NCBI GenBank assembly: GCA_022829145.1
Contig: CM040743.1
Span: forward strand, 32,568,841 to 32,632,840
DNA: 64,000 nucleotides
Source of the DNA: Albula goreensis
Lineage: Eukaryota > Chordata > Actinopteri > Albuliformes > Albulidae
Direction: 5' to 3'
Shown: piece after piece, positions 58,020 to 64,000 of the stretch
How the letters are laid out: each line of letters begins with the position of its first letter
How positions within the stretch are numbered: position 1 is the first letter of the stretch
The notes under the pieces: generated by a model
Seen by the model: only the letters and a program-made list of their open reading frames with translations
Told to the model about the DNA's origin: nothing
Database searches by the model: none
Program-made: the position numbers and the translations under genes

Positions 58020-58232
58020 ATTAGGTTGAATTCAGTCAATGAGGGGGCATAGGTGGAAATTATAGGATGCATTACTTCACACAAAGAGATGTCGATGCAT
58101 GGAACAGCTTGCCAGGTGAAGCAGTGGAGACAGAGCACTGGCGTCTTTGAGTTTAGGCTTGGTACTGCATAACTGGTGAACCTCTTTGCGATGAATGGCC
58201 TGTTCTCATTATTGTATGTTCTTATGTTCTCT
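58020..58232 (+). mobile_element. CR1/L2-group LINE 3' end
   Basis: Translation gives GHRWKL near 58,045, then, after a small shift, RMHYFTQRDVDAWNSLPGEA and VETEHWRL at 58,066-58,139. This is the C-terminal ORF2 block (YFTQRVVxxWNSLPxxVVEA) of CR1/L2-group LINEs. It is followed by GATGAATGGCCTGTTCTCAT (58,190-58,209) and a TTCTTATG-type 3' repeat, the usual tail. The copy is 5'-truncated and inactive. Confidence 0.75.
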
Positions 58233-58239
58233 GTATCTT

Positions 58240-59290
58240 TAATGTTCTTAGGTGTATGCTTATGGACAGCCATACTCTTACATAGTCTTCAATTCAGATC
58301 ACAAGACTCAGTCTTTACACTGCCAAAAAATTATTTTGTTGATTTCATTTTCGGTCAACCATTTCATTGTTGATTCTGAGGTGTGTTTAGGGTCATTTTA
58401 ATTAGTCAATCATTCATTTAGACCTGTCCTATTGTTAAGAAGAGCTCTGCCAGCTTCAGAGAGGTACGTATTTGGTGTTGCATCTTCCAAAGTGTGAGGA
58501 GCCTGTCTCTGCATCTTTTCACCCTTCAATCCGCTAGCTGCACGGAGAAATTATCACGCTCGCGGACTACGCAATTTGCACAGCTGGTGCATGTTGACAG
58601 CGAGTGCCCAATCAACCAATAACACCACCTGAATCCCTTTGTGATGTGGTGACCAGTCATGCATCATGCCTACAGGTTCCAGGCCACAGCTGGACCTGGT
58701 GCAGCCGGGATTCGATTCCGAAGCATGGGATGAATCATCGCTCTGACAGCCCTTGTGTCAGCTTTTCTTTTCCCGCTTTTTCTTTTTTTTTCCCGGTTGC
58801 TCTTTTATTATTCTACACACTGTCACCCGATTCACGGTAGATTCAAGTCTCTGGGCAAATCTTTGTTCAATGTCTGCTTTGATCATCCTGAAATGAAAAG
58901 CATACACTAATATCCGTGCATACATTTCATTCCTGAGCAGTCATCTGTTTTTTCATTATTTATTTTCAAATTGAACATGTCTGATAAAGTACCCTTCCTG
59001 ACTGCTGGGTACATGATAGGTGAGTTTCCTGTCAAAGTGTTTGTTTGCCATAAGTAGGACATCATCAGCAAAACCCTTCATCAGCATTTGCTGCTGTCAA
59101 ATACCTGTTGAAAAACATTATATTTTAACTTTATATTTGGTACACTTTTCAGTATTTCTGGTAGTGAAAAAAATTACTAATCAATATAAATGTCAATTAC
59201 TTACAGACTAATTCACTACTGTTCATGTCGATTTTGCCCTAATCTACTTTCAGACATGTCAAAGCAGTGAGGCAATCCCTGTCTTGTAAT
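58240..59290. other. Gene-free sequence
   Basis: 58,540-58,760 is GC-richer; GCCGGGATTCGATTCCG (58,706-58,722) is B-box-like and may be a SINE head fragment, but the rest does not match. The remainder is AT-rich unique DNA. Confidence 0.4.
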
Positions 59291-59615
59291 TCTATGTAAC
59301 ATTTGATTATATATTATGTGTTATGATGACTTCTGTTATGTATTTACATTTTTGCATTGTTTATCTTAATAGTATAACTCTAATTATAAATTATAACTTA
59401 TAATTGTATGAATATTTTGTACTTAGTTATGTATTATATTCTATGCTTGTTGGTTATACTATGTTTATTATGACTATTTATTAGACTTTAATAGATTTTA
59501 TTGCTACAGCAATGTTTAAATGATGCTTTTTTCTGCATTTATGATTTGTTGTGATGTCTGTATGTATTCCTTTGGATAAAAGCGTCTGCTAAATGAATAA
59601 ATGTGAATGTATTCC
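59290..59615 (+). mobile_element. L2-type LINE/SINE 3' end
   Basis: Very AT-rich sequence leads into CCTTTGGATAAAAGCGTCTG, CTAAATGAATAAATGTGAAT at 59,569-59,608. This tail is shared by L2-type LINEs and many fish SINEs and is almost intact here. The left boundary is a guess, as the AT-rich part could belong to the 3' UTR or be unrelated. Confidence 0.7.
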
Positions 59616-59619
59616 CTCT

Positions 59620-62600
59620 TAAACGGATGTGATACACCATCTTGAAAGGTTCAAGGTGCTTGAAGGAGGCCAGTTAATTCCCCTTAGAGGGGTGACATAT
59701 TCTCTCTTAGAAGGATGAAGCATAAAAATGTTTTCTTCACTATTGCAGTAATAGCACATGGAAATAAGGCCATGTTTGTGAATTCAGTAACTGGAAAAGG
59801 TTTAATGTCAAGAAATTGTAAAGGAAATTCATGAATCGAAGGTGACAATGCACACTCTGAGCCACCAGGATGACATCCTGCTTTTCCATGGGGACAGACG
59901 GGCCACACAAACAGTGCTGATCTGGACATGAATCCGGTCTGACTACGTCTCTCATGTTTCCCCATATTTCACAACCATGAGCGTCTATTTTTGTCATCAC
60001 AAATGGAGATTTGTCATTCTGTACATTCTGGTAATTTCTGAATTAGCAAAGCTGCGTCCATCAACAAAAAGCTAACATTTGCTTTCCATTAAACATAGGG
60101 ATACATTGATGCATTAAGCTATTCTGAAAGGAACCAAGGCATGTACTTTTACACTGATACGCTATTTTGCTACTATTTTGACCGGTAGTACCATCTCTTT
60201 TCTCCACTGATACCCTAGCTCATTCAAGTAGTGTAATAGGCTGTGAATGGGTATGCCTTTCTCCATCTGGTTCACATAACCATGTCTGATCATTCTTTGC
60301 TTGGTGTTTGAGAATTGTGTGTAAGCATAACACAAAGACTGCCCCCAGGCCTGTATGTCATGCCACATCAGTTGACCATTAACTTATACAAGATCCTTGA
60401 CTCACAAGCAGTGAAGAAGCGCTACAGTCTTACAGTCGGTTAGCTATTTTGAATGTGTTTTTATGATATGTTCTTTCTCTGAGGGTGGAAGTCTGAAAGG
60501 ATGCATTTGGTGAATAGGAAGTGCAGTGTTTGTAACAGGACATGCATTTTTGTGGAAATTAAAACTTAATGGTTTTTTATAATGGTTTTACCAAATGTTA
60601 TCATTTTTTAATAGGAAGCAAAACGTGGGTGTTATACGAAATAGCTTGGAACACAAGATTGATGGAATGTGTGGAGAGGAGTTGATCTTTTCCACACATG
60701 TTCACTTTATGATGATGACAGAATACATTGCAATACATTTTTTGTTCGCAGACATAACAAAACATGAACATAAAGGTAAATAATGCAACAGACCATTCAG
60801 GTAAACAAGGTCCATCCACATTTACTTATAGTCTAGAGACAGTATTGCATTCCATTGTCTACTTCCTGATTCTGTTTATTAGAGTTTCCTGTAATACTTG
60901 AATCTTCTGCTGAAACAGACTTCACAACCAAACTTTCCAAATAATGTCAATGACCAAGTATACAGTCATTAACCAACTATCCAAAGTTTCACGAATTGCC
61001 AAGTATGACCTCACCACTGACCTCAGCATAACAAAGACATCAAATAAAGAAGACAACCAAATTGATTTTAAATGGCAGTGTCTGCCCAGCCCTTCAGCCT
61101 CAAGTACTAAGAAGTCAAACCTGCCAATAAATATGTCTTTTGTGCATGCTTAAATCAATTTGGATGGCATTCGCAGAGAAAGAGCAGCTTTGGGCTTCCG
61201 AGCATGTTCACATACATCAACTAGGAAACTGTGCTAATTAAAAAAACTGAAATAATATTATAGCAGGGTATGAACAAGGGATGTGCAAATGAAAATGTGT
61301 GCCATTTTACTCTTGTAGTCATCGTGTTTCAGTCTTTTAATCTTGACTTCCTTATTTTTCCTCCAGTAAATATGTTATAAAAATGAAAATATATAAAATG
61401 TTATAAAATAATTGTTTTTTGCATACTTAATTTAACCAGACAGTAAATCTAAACTTCAGATCTTAAAATGGACTTTTCATGGAAAAACCATAAATCTTTT
61501 ATTATTACTACTACTGCCAACCCTTAGATCTGTGGCAGAACCTGTTAGCTAACAGAGAGCACGGCTCTCTGTTTGCTCTGCTGATGGCACTAAAGTAACT
61601 GTCACATGAAATACAGAGGGCCTTTTAGGGTCAGCCAAAGAACGGATATGCCTGCCATGAAAAGGACTCCCAAAATGCCCTGCCACAGGGTTTTCTGAAG
61701 ACTTCAGCGATATCAGTTTCATGTTCGTAATTAATGAGACTCCTACAATTAGGGAGGGGAGAGGAAATCAGGATTTTAGAGTAGTGATAAAAATGAAGTG
61801 TTTTGTGTCTGCTGGCACTTTTTTATCACAGGGAAACAGGCAAAGCCTGTTTAGTAAGAGAAGCGATGAGGCGCTTAAAGCTCGTCTGTTCTGAAATAGA
61901 CGTGTGCATGTGGATCTCAATAGGCAATCAGAATCTCACTAAATATAAATATTATACGTGCAAAGACCTTTTTGAGTTTTTTGATGTCATGTTTCAAGGT
62001 AATTGCTTATTCCATAAACTGTGGAAAACATCGCAATTTTAAAATGGATAAACCCTCGGTGCTGGATTAAATACCTTCTTGAGGTGCAAAATGAGACCTT
62101 GACAGGATTAAAACGGTTTTTGATTGCTTCGAAGTTTCAAAATATTGCTGTTGTGACTGAGAAATATATGATTGTATGATTCATGGCCTACTTTTTCTTC
62201 TGAACTCAATAGAAGCACAAAATACACCACTGAGAAGGGGATACAGTTAACATAATACAGTGACAGAATTGACTTTAACGTCCTGTGCAAGTTCCCATAA
62301 ATTGCTCTTCCTGCAAGTAAGAGAAAAACACAAAAGGCTGTGCAATTTCAATGAAAAGAAACTGTAAAATAAACAGGGTCATCCAATATGACCAATGTAA
62401 ACCATGCTGAGGTGATTTATTATTTCATTTATTCCATGGTTAAACATAATTACATTTTTATAGATACATGTTTATATTGTTGTGTTGTTGCTGCTGTTCT
62501 TCTTCTTGTTTGTAACTTGTTAGTTGCATTTGGAATGAAATGTTGATGAAGAGACAGGCAGCCATTTTGAAATGATAAAAGATAACATGATCCAAGTTGT

Positions 62601-62930
62601 TAAAGGGCCTTTACTTCAACTGAAAGAATTAACAGTGGTGACTGTGACCTTGGTGGTGGAAAAAACAATAGCGCCCAATATGGAAATGACCATTCATTTT
62701 AACCGAGTAGCCTTTACAACTACGAAGACTTCAATATTTACAAAGATTACATGATCGCCATATTCTACAAAAGACTGCATGCTTTAACTTGGAAATAAAT
62801 AATGCAAAATGTATAAATAGTTATTAATAAGCACACTAGCCTGATATGTCCTTAGCTGACAGCTGCTGGTCTCAAAATTACCAATAGCATGTGTGAATAG
62901 GAGGTGTTAAAGATCGAAAGAGGTCTTTTT
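59620..62930. other. Gene-free AT-rich sequence
   Basis: No gene, RNA or clear transposon. 61,500-61,900 is slightly GC-richer. Scattered frames of 60-93 codons have no coding character. Confidence 0.5.
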
Positions 62931-62938
62931 CTGAAAAG

Positions 62939-63053
<115 letters not shown>

Positions 63054-63059
63054 CTAATT

Positions 63060-63860
63060 GGAGGTTGAGATGTTCGGATTTCCAGTCATGCACAACCTTG
63101 TTGTACACCTAAGAAATAGTGATTCACGGTCAGTGCATTTTAATTGGGCTGGACACACCATCCAGTTTTTTTACATTTTGAATCAGGGTGTTTGGTTTAC
63201 CTTGGGACTCATAAACAAGAATACTAAAACTGACTTCAAGCCTACACCATCTAAACAATAAAACTAAATTGTAGTTTAAATTGCTATTTGATCATTATGT
63301 GAAAGAACCTGAATGCAGCCACCAACTTGAAGGCCACACAGGGTTCTAGCAATAAGATTTCCGTAAAGGAATTACCATAGCTCAAGGGGAATCACAACCC
63401 CTTGCAAGGTCAAACACTTGTTATTTAATATTGATTATGCACATTTTAATGCGTATGTATATAAAACATGTCCATATTGTGTGGTCATTGTACATGTGTG
63501 ATTGCAGACAGTGTGATTGGTGATGAATGTTCCTGTGCTTCTAATTTCAATCTGTACTTGCCGTGTTTTCAGTGCGGACAATGTTTTCTTTGCAAATAAC
63601 AAGTCCAACTGAATTAAACATTTTATATTGGCTGGGTTCTACAGCCTCTGGCACAAATTCAAATGCAATCGTTTTGGTGGGCTAAAATCCTGCAACAAAA
63701 AGAACCAACAGGTTCTTTTTGAAATGAGTTTTCCCTTTTATTTTCATGTCAAACAAGGATAAATGAGATTGCATAAACTCAGAGCAGTGTGATTTTTCTC
63801 CATCACCAGGTCTTATGCCACAAAACACATATTAGTGTTTGTCATTGCCAGATGTCTGTG
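63060..63860. other. Gene-free AT-rich sequence between two CA arrays
   Basis: No gene or repeat was recognised in this roughly 0.8-kb spacer. Confidence 0.5.
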
Positions 63861-63867
63861 ACCTCTG

Positions 63868-63868
<1 letters not shown>

Positions 63869-63957
<89 letters not shown>
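63869..63957 (+). repeat. (CA)n microsatellite with one interruption
   Basis: Two CA blocks (63,869-63,917 and 63,921-63,957) are separated by a C-rich interruption (ACC), a pattern typical of an older, stabilised array. Confidence 0.97.
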
Positions 63958-63959
<2 letters not shown>

Positions 63960-64000
63960 AGCCCTTACTTTCCCTGGCTTCTTAACAACACTGATGAAAT

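Overview
This window looks like nuclear DNA from a ray-finned fish. It is AT-rich and low in CpG. It carries very long (CA)n arrays, degenerate tRNA-derived SINEs whose tail resembles the fish L2-type 3' end (GGATAAAAGCGTCTGCTAAATG at about 59,573), L2- and CR1-type LINE remnants, and several MITE-like repeats that I associate with fish genomes. There is no prokaryotic signal: no operons and no long dense ORFs. The longest open frames are about 160 codons, so almost all are chance frames. I see no complete protein-coding gene, no tRNA, rRNA or known microRNA, no CRISPR and no virus. The window is best read as an intergenic or large-intron interval.

Layout. 1-13 kb: a SINE at 188-372, then mostly unique AT-rich sequence with two CpG-richer patches (3.44-3.76 and 4.44-4.70 kb), small TG/CA tracts, a G-quadruplex-type G tract at 9.45 kb and a few enhancer-like patches. 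13.2-13.8 kb: the best promoter candidate, with clustered CpG, ETS-type motifs and a strong minus-strand splice donor. 14-24 kb: unique sequence, a SINE, a 95-bp CA array, an ATG array and a minus-strand CR1 LINE remnant (22.75-23.3 kb). 24.58-25.57 kb: a decayed L2-type reverse transcriptase on the plus strand. 25.88-26.28 kb: two protein-like segments that can be spliced in frame across a roughly 100-bp intron, followed by a minus-strand SINE/L2 tail. 31.7-32.2 kb: an unrecognised minus-strand ORF, then a pyrimidine-rich dispersed repeat. 33-38 kb: short tandem repeats, a fish interspersed repeat and a foldback MITE. 38-48 kb: CA, AAC and TATAC microsatellites, CpG-richer patches, a third protein-like segment (41.0 kb) and a decayed 50-bp tandem repeat (45.3 kb). 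48-51 kb: a cluster of small DNA elements (two Tigger/pogo-like remnants, a perfect-inverted-repeat MITE, an antisense SINE). 52-64 kb: further MITE, SINE and LINE tails, then two large CA arrays near the right edge.

No genes can be shown to work together here. The main leads are the promoter/first-exon candidate at 13.5 kb and the protein-like segments at 26 kb (+), 32 kb (-) and 41 kb (+). Their product is unknown to me. Element names come from recalled family consensus features and were not checked against a database.
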